DNA of 64,000 nucleotides. Source: Udeniomyces pyricola (taxonomy: Eukaryota; Basidiomycota; Tremellomycetes; Cystofilobasidiales; Mrakiaceae). Shown here one piece after another: positions 47,474-57,805 of the stretch. A program made the translations under genes and the position numbers. The DNA lies in contig BCIK01000018.1 in the NCBI GenBank assembly GCA_039545295.1, positions 248,001 through 312,000 of the forward strand, written 5' to 3'. The first letter of the stretch is position 1. The number at the start of each line of letters is the position of its first letter. Below the pieces are notes generated by a model that was not told the origin of the DNA, made no database searches, and saw only the letters and a list, made by a program, of their open reading frames with translations.

Positions 47474-47502
47474 CAACAACAACAACAACAACAACAACAG
47501 CA
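47474..47502. repeat. CAA trinucleotide repeat
   Basis: About nine tandem CAA units between the convergent genes. Confidence 0.85.
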
Positions 47503-47762
47503 AACAGACACAAACAGAAGAAGGAAGAAAGGGACCGTAAGCTAGACGTGGAAAGAAAAGAGGCTGGGCTGGGGATGCAATAATCATAAGCGATGCGGCG
47601 ATTGACGGGACGTTTTTCGAATCAAACTTGGAAGGGGCCCTTCCTGTTTCGAAAGGCTCAAAGAGCTTGGGAGAGTGATCGACCTAGGATAGGGTACAGC
47701 TGAATATATCCAAAAAGATATAAGGGAGAAAGGTGGGTCGACAAGGTCGGGGTGTCAGTATA

Positions 47763-50700
47763 TTATTCACCATTCGATAACGTGCTGATACAAGCTCGGC
47801 TGACTGAACGAACCGCACTAGACTCGATGCAATCGTTGATGTCGAGTGATCCCATATCGAGCTGAAGGCCCTCCGGTTGTGCGGACCCTTTATCGCTCCA
47901 GACGGACCTCGTCTCGATAAGCCTCGACGCATCCTGATCGACATCACCGGCTGAGGTTTGGGAGTGGCTCTCGCTCCTGGATCTCGTCGAGTCGGTTTGA
48001 TTCGCACCATGCCGCTCAGAAGATTGGGTTCGGTTGTAGTCTGGATAGATGCCAAACGTCGCCGGTTGATCGATAGCAAATGGAGCGTGGCGGTATTGAG
48101 GGGCCGGTCTCTCGGTCGAGCGATAAGGAGTCGGTGGGTGTGAGCTGGTCGACGATCGGGAAAGAGAGAAGCTGTCGAGCTCCGGATACTCTCGCTTGGG
48201 GCGGCAAGGGTTGAGAAGCGACATAGTGGATTGATACGGATGGAATGAAGGCGCTAGTGGAGCATAAGAGCCCGGCTGGAAAGAGGTTTTCGTCGGCGTT
48301 GGAACAAAGCTGGAGTCGAAAGAGACGTCCGTTGGCGTGACTGGGGATTTGGGCTGCTCGGGGAGCCTGATACGAATCTAGCAAGGAGAGACAAGGAGTA
48401 ACGTCGAGTGCTCAGCCTAGTTGAAAGAAAACGGGGGGGGGGGGGGGTGAATATACAACGACAGACAAACCTCTCTGCCGCTGTACAGCTGTCGATTCAA
48501 AGTGACAGATGCTTGTTCCGCATTTTCGCGAAGTTTGTATCGAACAATGGCCGAGTTGTATGTTGGGAACATTGTCGAAGGGAATAGATCGACAAAGACC
48601 AACTCGCCAAAACTCGCAAAGAGGGGGACTAAATCCTCCTTGGAGATGAAGATTGTGGGTGACTTTCGGTCCAACGAGTGAGATGGGAGCAAGATAAGAG
48701 TGTTAAGTCATCTGACCGCAGAATGAACCAAAGCCAACACTGACAAACAAGTCGGCATACCAGATTGTCCACTAGAATCGTCGAGCCCGTCTCGGGCGGC
48801 TGTCGAGCAGACTCCCTGAGGTCTAGGTCCTGAGTAGACGTGAGGCCAGTGCCACTGATAAGCTTGAGGCCGCTGCTGGAACCCAGCGCCCGAAGGGTGT
48901 CGTAATGAAATGCAGGCGGTCGAGCTCGGGAGAGAGAGCGCGTGTGACGAGTCTGGATATCTTCAACTGGTCGATGATCTGCCACATCCCACAGATGAGC
49001 CAGCGCGAAAGATCAGACTTGGCCCAGGATACTCTACAAGTTGGTCACTACCTGTGCTCACCTTGTCCCGCGCTTTTTTCTGCAGTCACGGCCCGTCAAA
49101 AGCGAGATCACATACGATCAGCTTCTGTTCCAGCAGCATTACCCCCAAGATGCCAACCTGGGTAGATGTCCGACTTACGAACTACGGCGTAGCTGACATC
49201 GATCACATAGTCTCTATTCATGTGTACAATCACAGGCTACGATCAGCAGTGCGTCTTGACCCATACCCCAGCCGCGCTCCCTATGACTTACCTAATTTTT
49301 CTGCCATGAAGGGCCTGCATGGCTCGTGTGGCTTCCTCACCAGTGTTCATCAGGATGAACCCGCTACAAGAGGGCGGTCAGAAGATAAAGCGAATTGAGT
49401 CCAAACTCTCCTGTGTCGTAGGCTGGTCATGATTGAGTCTAGCATACCGTCTGCGAGCGCATGAATCAAGTATGGCGAGGATACTAAACCAGTAAAGTTG
49501 ATACACCGGTTAGCAATGTTTTCCATGTGAGCCATACGACAAGTCAATCATACTCACCATGCATGGGACACCTGACCGTGAGGCTCGAAGAGAGCGATGA
49601 GCTCTTCGTTGGTGGTATCTGAAGAGGTTCTACCCAAGACACTTCAGTATCGTAGCGATAGATAGCAGCTCAGTAAGATGCATCTCACCTAGCGGTAGAT
49701 TGAGGACATAGCTACGGGAGCAAAATCAACCACACATTCAACACCAGAAGTGCACATCAACAAGACGTCGACATCAGCGTCGATACACGTTCGATTGTGG
49801 CTGCCAAACGCACAGGTTTCGCTTCTCGGGCTCCGGGGCGGAATGAGACGAGCTGGCAGTCGAGATACGACGAGCATGTCCACTCGCCTCGAGGCTAGTC
49901 ACAAGCCTGACGATAAAAAGGCAAGATAGAGAGCCAAAGGCAGCAAGACCCACGAACGTCAGCTCGATGACTTGTCCGTCGGTGAGTAGGTTCGGCACGG
50001 TCTAGCAACCGTCGAGACGCACAAGGGATAGCCAAACGCATGATGACCCGAGATGGAAGTTGCTTTCCTGTGAGGTACAACGAGGTCAAAGGATGCAAGT
50101 GAGCCAGGGTGGAGTCTCGGTGGGGGTAATATATGTGGAGCGAAGGTGACGGCCAAGGAGAACCATGTGATTCCGACGAACCTGGCGTCTTCTTTGCTGT
50201 GGAAACTGATTTCGGCCTGACCGGTCGGCTCGGGGAAGGCCGGATAGCGAAGACGGGTCGAGCGAACGATGCCTGAGGTAACCACGAAGGCGGAACAAGG
50301 GATGGATCCACGGAAGAGGTGGAAGCCATTCAGAGTCGAGTTCAGGGTATTTGCGATGTAACATGGACAGGTCACGAGAGGACCGACGATGTAGTGCATC
50401 GCTGGCAACGGGAGGCGATTCATCCTCATAGCAAAAGAAGGGGGAAAGCTCACCTATGGAGCTGAACAGCCTTCGCAAGTAAATGTCGGTTGCTGCCAGC
50501 CGGGAAGCAGAACAACGCCATATCAGGATCGATCAGCTTAACTGGTCGAAACCCACCCGTGTTGATCGATCTATGGAGTTGAAACGGGAGCGGAGCAAAA
50601 GACGATGAAACTGCATGAGAGAAGCAAAGTGAAACGAGACGCCTTACCTTCCCTTGAGAGGTTGCCGACGAGGACGGTCCACTCCTGTCTGGCGTCATCT

Positions 50701-51022
50701 GCTGGATCGACATCGTGTGGAGGTGTGAAGGGGAACATGCTTGGATACGTTCCATCCTACGTTGTACATAGGAGTAAAAATGAAGAGAGGGAGCGCAAAG
50801 GACGGACGGGTTGAAGAGCATGGGATTGCAGTGTTTGAGTGTCCGTTGGTTACAGTCATGATCAAATGCGCAGGCAGGCAGAGCGAGAAAGAGCGGGATG
50901 GCTTCGATGGTCGGCGACGTTTCGAGGCGGAAGCCGGGAACGGAACGCACGAATGAGGACGATGTCGACGACGACGACGAGCGAGAGGACAAGTCTTGGA
51001 GAGTAAGCGGTCGAGAGGACAT
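47763..51022 (-). CDS. Multi-RRM RNA-binding protein
   Basis: An RNA-binding protein with at least three RRM-like segments, cut into many small exons. The start at 51022 gives MSSRPLTLQDLSSRSSSSST, a Ser-rich leader. EWTVLVGNLSRE (about 50640-50680) opens one RRM. A second region has GQAEISFHSKEDARF near 50180-50220, an RNP1-like strand, and LLTDGQVIELTF near 49960-50000. A third opens TTNEELIALFEPHGQVSHAW (about 49563-49625) with RNP1-like SGFILMNTGEEATRAM near 49310-49375. A fourth part is DLVPLFASFGELVFVDLFPS (about 48575-48640) with YNSAIVRY. The C-terminal exon is a Ser/Thr/Pro-rich tail ending ISTLSNGE at 47763. The layout recalls fungal post-transcriptional regulators of differentiation, but I cannot name an orthologue and did not resolve all exon borders. 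Confidence 0.75.
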
Positions 51023-51659
51023 GGCTTGGGAATGACGAGAGACACAAGGGGAGGGAAAAGGGGATCAAGATGGGTGACTGGGACAAGTCACTTTGGGTGG
51101 AGAGAAAAGAGGGGAGGGAAGAAAGCAAAAGGCACGGAAGAAAAAAAAAGAAAAGAAAGGACATGATTATGATCATGATCATGTCTCGTTCCGCTCGTCC
51201 GTTCCCCCTTGGATGAAGCGATGATCGAACGGATGGATGCATATGATTCCCTCCAAGGTACGGTTATCCTTTGACTTTCAGGGGTCATCTCTTCAATTGA
51301 TATTTAATCACAAGCCATCCAGCCATATCGCCTTGACGCCCCACGCAGCCATCGATCGGACCATGAGATCATCATATCTCGTTCAAGTACACCGGCTGGA
51401 GTTATGCAGTGATGATCGACTCTTGATGTCAAACGAACTTTAAAAGTCACAGCAGGTGCTTAGTCAATATAGATAAGACCACCATCAAGAGCAATGTCAA
51501 TCATACAACAAGATGAACCCCCTCACTCCTCGTTTCGGCTGCGCAAAGCTACTCAACGCGGTCATCTCGGCCCTCGTTCATTGCAGCACCTTTCCGAGAT
51601 GCCCAAAGTCCTGATATGCTTGCTTGGATCAGAACATGTTTCAAGTTCTTCTCTCTTCG
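51023..51659. other. Intergenic region
   Basis: About 640 bases upstream of the RRM gene and downstream of the tail-anchor-like gene. TGATTATGATCATGATCATG near 51163-51182 is a short palindromic array of GATCAT. No gene is evident. Confidence 0.5.
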
Positions 51660-52921
51660 TCAGAGATAGGTGATAGTCGTCCCCAAAGATACGGTTCCTT
51701 TGAGATCCCTCCAAAATACCCTCAGCAACCACATCAACCACTGCTGGATCGCCTCTCTATTCAACCAGCCCCGCCTTCGGACCTTGCGTATCACTGCGAG
51801 AGTAAGAAGGATAGAGATCCCGAGTGTCACTAGACGCGAAGATGATGGCGGAGGGGGAGAGAGCGGTAAAGGGGGCGGTAGCGGAGGCGTTAATGGGTTT
51901 CTAGGAGGCCCAACAGTGTGTTGATGAGGAGGTTCTGATGAAGAATCGACAGATATAGGTTCAAATTTGAAATGAGGTGGGTTTCGATCGATGGCTTGTG
52001 TCGTCGAGAGAGTATGCGGCGGATGGGAAGCAAGATCGATGGAGACTGGGTCTTGTACGATAGGCATCGGGACCGACAGACGGGCTCGAATCCTCTGGAG
52101 CAAGCAAGATCTTGTACAAATGTCAGCCATTTTGCAAGCTTGCAACATGTCAAAAACGAGATATAAGTTGATGTCTAGAAACATGATGCCAGACTCACTT
52201 GTTTTCTAGCCGAGCCGAGGACGCCATCCCACTCCAACAACCTCTCCGCTTCCTTCCTTTCCTTGGCCATCTGCCCGAGAACCTCGACCAGATACCTCGC
52301 CAGAAGCTCTTCGTACCCTTCGAGGGCTTCCATCAGCCACCAATATGGTTCGTCTTTTGAGCGATCCTCTTCGGAAAGCTCATCGGCTAACGCGAGAGAT
52401 TCGAGAAGCTTGGGAGGCAGCGAGGTGAACCAGGCTTCGAGAAGGGAGCGTATCGTCTCGAGAGGGAGTCGAAGGGACAGAGCGGATGTAGAAAGTGTGT
52501 GAACGATGCTAGGTGGGAGAATGATGGTTTCGAATGAAGAATCGTGGGGTTGAGAAGGGGTATAGAGGGTCCTCGTACGTGTGAGAAGATCGTTGAAGAA
52601 GACTTGAGAGCTCGTTGAATCTGCGATGGACTGCGGCGGGTCGATCGTGCTGCTACCAGTCGAGCCAAGTGACCCTGAGGACGAACTCGAATGGTTGATT
52701 GAGATGGACTGCTGATGAATGGTGGACGCTGTGATGTAGAGAGCGACGGCTTGAGCTCGACGATGTTCGGTCGACCGCGTCTTGGGTTCGAGTTCGACGC
52801 CCCAAGACTCGAGCTCTGCCGAAGGGAGAGATCTGAAGACGACTTGGAGCTGAGAGAGAGCGGTTGAAAAGTCACGTCTCAAGAAGGCGGCATAGGCTTG
52901 CTTGAAGGCATCCTTGGGCAT
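51660..52921 (-). CDS. Predicted tail-anchored helical protein
   Basis: I do not recognise an orthologue. The start at 52921 opens MPKDAFKQAYAAFLRRDFST, followed by SQLQVVFRSLPS and AQAVALYITASTIHQQS, which look like TPR-type helices. A Ser-rich loop and helices such as WWLMEALEGYEELLARYLVE complete the first exon. An intron follows RKQ (about 52100-52200, CAG acceptor), and exon 2 begins RIRARLSVP. A Pro-rich stretch (PLPPPLPLSPPPPSSS) precedes one membrane segment, RLVTLGISILLTLAVI, flanked by RKVRRRGW. About 45 residues follow to the stop at 51660. A soluble helical domain plus a single near-C-terminal span with a basic flank is the plan of fungal Pex26-type peroxisomal receptors, but that is only a suggestion from layout. 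Confidence 0.6.
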
Positions 52922-53402
52922 GGTGAGTCAAGGGCTGGGGACGATTGCTGCTTGAGCAGAGACGATGGTTGTCTGGCTGGTTCGACGGATGACTATCACT
53001 GGCATTCGCTGCCAAAACGGAGACGACGCCGGCAAGGTCCGATCCGGTCATGCCGGTTTGCTTCTCTCGTGAGGCTCGATGAGCTGCAGTCGTGTGGAAT
53101 ATCTTCAATCCCATAGTACGCATGTAAGCATCCCATGGTGATGTTCAATATGTCATGGCACGTGTTTGTCAAGGTCGTGTCCCAAATGGTCGTCTACCAA
53201 ATCAAAATACATGTATCTCTAGTAACCAGCACTTTCGCTCCATATCTACCTCAAGATCCTCTCCTAACGACGTCTCGGCGACCTGCTCCTCCTAGCATGA
53301 GTCAAACAAAGGGATGGGATCAGTCAGCGACCAAACCAAACAAAGAGACACCTTTCTCTCAAACAACCTCAGACAACATTTAAGACAAAGAAACACGACA
53401 AC
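52922..53402. other. Intergenic region
   Basis: About 480 bases between the tail-anchor-like gene and the 3' end of LUC7, both on the minus strand. No gene or notable repeat seen. Confidence 0.5.
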
Positions 53403-55223
53403 TCACTCGGTACTCCTCCTGCTCGACTCGTATCGCCTACTCGCTTCCCTGCGATCGTCGTCATATCCTCTCCTACCACTGCCTTCCCTCCGGTCGCGAT
53501 CGTCATAACTCCTTCCACTCCTCTCTCGATCCCTGTCCCCTCCCCTGTCCCTCTCCCGCTCCCTCTCCCTCTCGCGATCCCTCGAAGACGAGCTTTCCGT
53601 CGGGAAGGGTGCAGCCCCCTCGGACTTGACACCGGCGTACGCGTCGGCGGCCGCACCGCCGCTGTATGAGTTGGGAGCGACGGCAGGAGGAGGGCGAGGC
53701 TTGTTACGTTCTTCAATGATCTTGGTCAGTAGCTCTCGCAGCTCCTTGTACCCTAAGTGCATCTGTAGAGGACGCAACAAAGGCGACGCGAAAGGTGAGT
53801 CAGACGCGCCAAAGAAAAAACATAGCAACATCTCTTATCAGGCGACAGCCACCCAGGATGACAAGAACGTATAACGAACCTTTCCACCGAAATGATCAGC
53901 CAGACGACGATCCGAATCGAGGATAGACAGGTACGCGCCGCAGATCTCGCATACTCGCAGCTTTTGGTGACCAGATGCTCCTGACGTCTCGGCGAGTTGC
54001 TGGAGCTCTCCCTGGATGAATAAAGATAATTAAACACGCAGTGACAAGATTGAGTACAACATAGGCTAGCAAACATGACGGAACGAAGAGAGTTGGGGAA
54101 GCTGGAGCGTACCTCCTTGTCCGTCTTCTCTTGCTTGAGCGCCTCAACGGCTGCCAGCTTCTGCATCGACTCTTCGACCTTTCCAGCCTCACCTAATGGA
54201 GAAGAAGTAGGACGGAATACGGTCCATCAGTTTCTGATGGTCATACGAAACAAGAGCCTAAGAGTAAACGCGATGAGCGACGAACCCAGCTGCTCAATCT
54301 CGGCCGTCCCATCCTGAATGGAAAGCTCAATCTCTCCAATCTCTCGCATCTACGACGCGTGATTGAAGGCAAAAAGGAATCAGTCATATGCCTTCGGGTG
54401 ACTGGCAAGCCTTTGGAAGGATTCAAGTCATTTGGTTCGTCCTCTTTAGGCGCGTCATGAAAAGGGAGACTGACCAAGAGCGTGGTCTTCGCGTTCTCCT
54501 CGGGTGTCTTCTCGAGTCTCCTCTGGGAACCGGCAATCCTCCGGTCGCAGTCCTCAACGAACATGCGAATGTTGTGCGTCCACTCGTTCTCTATGCGGGC
54601 GATAAGAGGATCATCGGGCTTCTCCTTCTTGAATTCTTGATAGGCAACGACGAGCTTCTCTTGATGAGCCCGAGGACAAGGGCCAAGGTCCATTTTCTGC
54701 GCGACACGACACGAGACCACAGTGGAAGGGCGCGGATGGTGTGGTTGAGAGCGTTAGTGATGCCGTCATCATCGTCTTGCTCTCCTTGGTTGACGCTCAG
54801 AGATTGCTTGAGCGATAGAATTGCCATCCAAAGACGCGACGGTGCAGGTAGAGTACAAGGGCAGGAAGTAAGGGAGGGAAGAGAGAGTGCAAGACGCAGA
54901 CGTACGGTGTTGGTGAAGACGTTGTGGGGGCAAACTCCGCAGAGGAAGTTCTTGCAGACCTTGTCGTCGGTGAAGTGAAGTTGAACCTGGATGATACCCA
55001 TGGATTCGGCACCCATCATTTGCTGGAACGATATGAAGGGGTTGAGTAGGAGGGAGGACCAAAGGCGGGAGGAGAAGATGTCAGACGGGGGGAAGATTGG
55101 GCAGGAAGGAGGGGTGAGCATGAGAAAGGAGTGGTGCTAGTGGACGATGGATGGGTGGATGGATGAAATGAGATGAGGTCTAACCTCGAGGAGCTTTCGC
55201 TGAGCTTCGGCTAGTCGACCCAT
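53403..55223 (-). CDS. LUC7: U1 snRNP-associated protein LUC7
   Basis: A U1 snRNP protein that helps choose 5' splice sites. The start at 55223 gives MGRLAEAQRKLLE; exon 2 continues QMMGAESMGIIQVQLHFTDD. The first zinc finger (CCCH) is KNFLCGVCPHNVFTNT, completed by KMDLGPCPRAH in the next exon. A coiled-coil follows (ARIENEWTHNIRMFVEDCDR, then REIGEIELSIQDG and EAGKVEESMQKLAAVEAL). The second zinc finger is VCEICGAYLSILDSDRRLAD, followed by HFGGK and MHLGYKELRELLTK. The tail (about 53403-53620) is an Arg/Glu/Asp-rich RS-like region, ending RRYESSRRSTE. All acceptors I checked are CAG or TAG. It diverges from RRP36 with 267 bases between start codons. Confidence 0.95.
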
Positions 55224-55490
55224 AGTGTAGGATGATGTGGTGAGGTGGGTGTGGTTGGAGGTTGGATGTGACAGGTGAGTGATGAGAGTGTGGTTTGATT
55301 CAACGTCCCTTTCGCGTTTCATCCTGGCTGGTGATTATATAAGTGGCGACTCGCTTTTTCTTTCTTTCTCCCCGCCCCCATCCTCAGCTAACATAGCATA
55401 ACACAATATTCCCCTCACTCTGTTTTTATCTCAATCATCATCATCGCCATACATCCACACACACATACACACCATCGACCAAACCAAACC
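55224..55490. promoter_or_regulatory. Shared divergent promoter, LUC7/RRP36
   Basis: A 267-base gap between two RNA-processing genes read in opposite directions, so both promoters must overlap or abut here. No specific factor site is recognised. Confidence 0.5.
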
Positions 55491-57523
55491 ATGCCCGCTA
55501 CTGACGCCTCCCGTCCGAAATCCGCCTTCAAGCCCAACAAGTCCAAAGCCCCTCCTTCCACCATCCTGCCTCCTGCTTCTTCAGACGACGACGATGACGA
55601 CGATGACGACGAAGATGAATTTGACGAATTACTAGACTCTGAAGAGGACGAGTTTGAAGAGGACAGACACCGTGCGGGCGTAGCTGTTTGGGAGGACGAC
55701 GAGGGAGAAGACATGGAAGGCGACACCGAAGATGACGAGGCAGACTCTGGGAGTGAGCTCGAAGCTGATGAGGACGACATGGGGGACGCTGGACCCAAGA
55801 GAAATAAGGGCAAGGGTAGAGAGACGGAACTGGTGAGTTGACAAGGAATCGGTTCAAACAGCCGTAGGCAATCAAGGTCTAGGAGAACTTGCGATTACTG
55901 TGTTCACGTGCTAACGTGTTGGATCACCCCTCTGCCTGGCGCGTATCCAGTCGAAACTCCAAAGTGGTAAGTCCACGACCGTCATTCTTCGCTTATCAGG
56001 AGGTCGATATAATCTGTTAGAGTATTGCGTCAACTGACTTGTCAACCCATATGGATCCTCCCCCCCAACCCCCCCCCCTCCTTCCCCTCCTTTAGGTCTG
56101 CGCGATATCCCCCTCTCTACTCTTCTCAAAGTCAACCGATCCTTGCCTCGTACTCACACTGATGACGACGATTCCGACCAAGAAGATCTCTCGATTGGCG
56201 AGGAGGAAGAAGAATCAGAGAAGGATCGTCTGAAGCGGGAGAGGGTGGCCGAGGCAAGGGAGAAGCTCGCGCTCATGATGAAGGGCAAGAAGGGAGCTGC
56301 AGGTGGTGATGAAGAGCAGGATGGGCGAGACTCGGGGTACCAGCAGAGAGACATGTACAAGGAAAGGATACCTGTTCCCAAGAGAGCTGACAAGCATGCG
56401 TAAGTTGTACGAGAGCCCTTTGCAATGTGCAGACATATCAGAACCCACTTTTGCTGACCTGCGTACTTGCTGGGACTCTCATATTCTTTTTACGGCGGCT
56501 TTCATCGCCACATACAGTCCCCAGGTGCTGAGTTCCAAGAAGCAAGTCTCTAGGAAGAGGACCGTCATCGAAGTGGAGAAAGTTGTGCGTCTCATCCCCG
56601 TACCTCCCTGTTGATCCTCCTTCTTTCCCTCAAAGCGATCTTCTCCAAACCAACCCGAGCTAATTTCTGGATCTTTTCGTCTCCTTTTTTTTGTTCGGTC
56701 CCCTTGAACATTGGCCTTTCTTTGCTCGTCTGTTCCTTTCTTCCCAGGAACGTCGAGATCCTCGATTCTCCAACCTTTCCGGATCCCTCAACCCTCACCT
56801 TCACGCCGCTGCTTATTCCTTCCTCCCAACGATGCTGTCCTCTGAGCTATCTGACCTCCAAGCCTCGCTCAAAGTCGCCAAAAAGGCCGTTCTCTCGGCC
56901 CCTCGAGCCGAACGTCGGGAGAAGGAGGCCGAAGTTCAACGCATCGAGCTCGAGTTGGGTAAAGTCCGAACGAGGAAGGAACGTGAGGCGAGGGAGCGAA
57001 GAGAGAGAGAGGCGATCGGAACGTGGAAGAAGGATGAGAGGGCTAAACGAGGGGAAGGCAAGAGGGAATGGCATCTCAAGGATGGTAAGTATTCTTCTTG
57101 TTTTATCCTGTTGTCTTGTTGTTCTCTCTCTCTCTCTCTTGTCATTTCCTCGAGTTCTGACAGGAAGCGTCTACTCTGGGTGTAAATTGATCCCAAGACT
57201 GGCATACTAAAACATGTTTCTTGTTTTGTTTCGTTTTGTTCTCTTTTCGTTCTTTTCCTCGCTTCACTTCTTTTCCTCTTCTGCCATTTCTACCTTCTTT
57301 TCCTTTTCTCGTTCGCTTGCCTCTCTCTCTCCCAGCCGACAAGAAGCGTCTTCTCGCCGAAGCCAAGCATGCCGCCTTACTCGCGCAAGGCGGTCAGTTC
57401 GCCGTCAAGAAATCCCTCGACAAGCGGCTCAAAAAGGATGCCGGCAAAGAGAAAAAAGCACGACCCCGTGGACTCGATGGCGCTTCGGGCGCCGATGGTT
57501 CGAGGAAGAGGGTCAAGATGTAG
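55491..57523 (+). CDS. RRP36: rRNA biogenesis protein RRP36
   Basis: A nucleolar component of the small-subunit processome needed for early cleavage of pre-rRNA. The start at 55491 opens MPATDASRPKSAFKPNKSKA, then a very acidic region (DDDDDDDDDEDEFDELLDSE). An exon near 56098-56400 reads LRDIPLSTLLKVNRSLP and a charged helix. The conserved core is RRDPRFSNLSGSLNPHLHAA with YSFLP, near 56755-56830. It is followed by a long Arg/Lys/Glu helix and a last exon beginning ADKKRLLAEAKHAALLAQG. The end, GADGSRKRVKM, is a basic nuclear or nucleolar signal. R-D-P-R-F followed by L-S-G is the family signature. Six or more exons are needed. The small exon between 55950 and 55970 and the one near 56520-56583 are less certain. 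Confidence 0.88.
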
Positions 57524-57805
57524 ATACATTTTTACTGTTTCTTCTCTCTTTTTTTTTTTTTTTTTTCTTTTTTTCTTTGTCTTTGTGATCTTTCTCCGGA
57601 CTGGTTTTGGCGATTGTGAACTGCGAATCGTGTAGGCAAGTAAAAGCCAGAAAGGACGGACTGCGCAAGACCAAGTAAGAAAACCTCTAATTGAATCAAT
57701 GCAGCAAGAAAGAGGAGCGAAAACAAGGGGGAGGAAGAGGGGGAGGGGGGGGGGGGGGGGAGGTCGTCGTCAAGAAAGGGTGTTCTGTTTGGGAGAGGAC
57801 ATCAA
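57524..57805. other. Convergent 3' ends with homopolymers
   Basis: A T tract near 57549-57566 and a G tract near 57746-57760 lie between the stop codons of RRP36 and PCM1. No gene. Confidence 0.55.

Larger units (their letters stand above)
46485..47762. other. Intergenic, simple-sequence rich
   Basis: About 1.28 kb between convergent G-gamma and RRM genes with no supported gene. It is dense in simple repeats: CA/TA near 46660-46692, C tract near 46748-46757, TC run near 46924-46985, TA run near 47031-47046, A tract near 47291-47310 and an AAC/CAA run near 47474-47502. Open frames here are shadows of these repeats. Confidence 0.6.
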
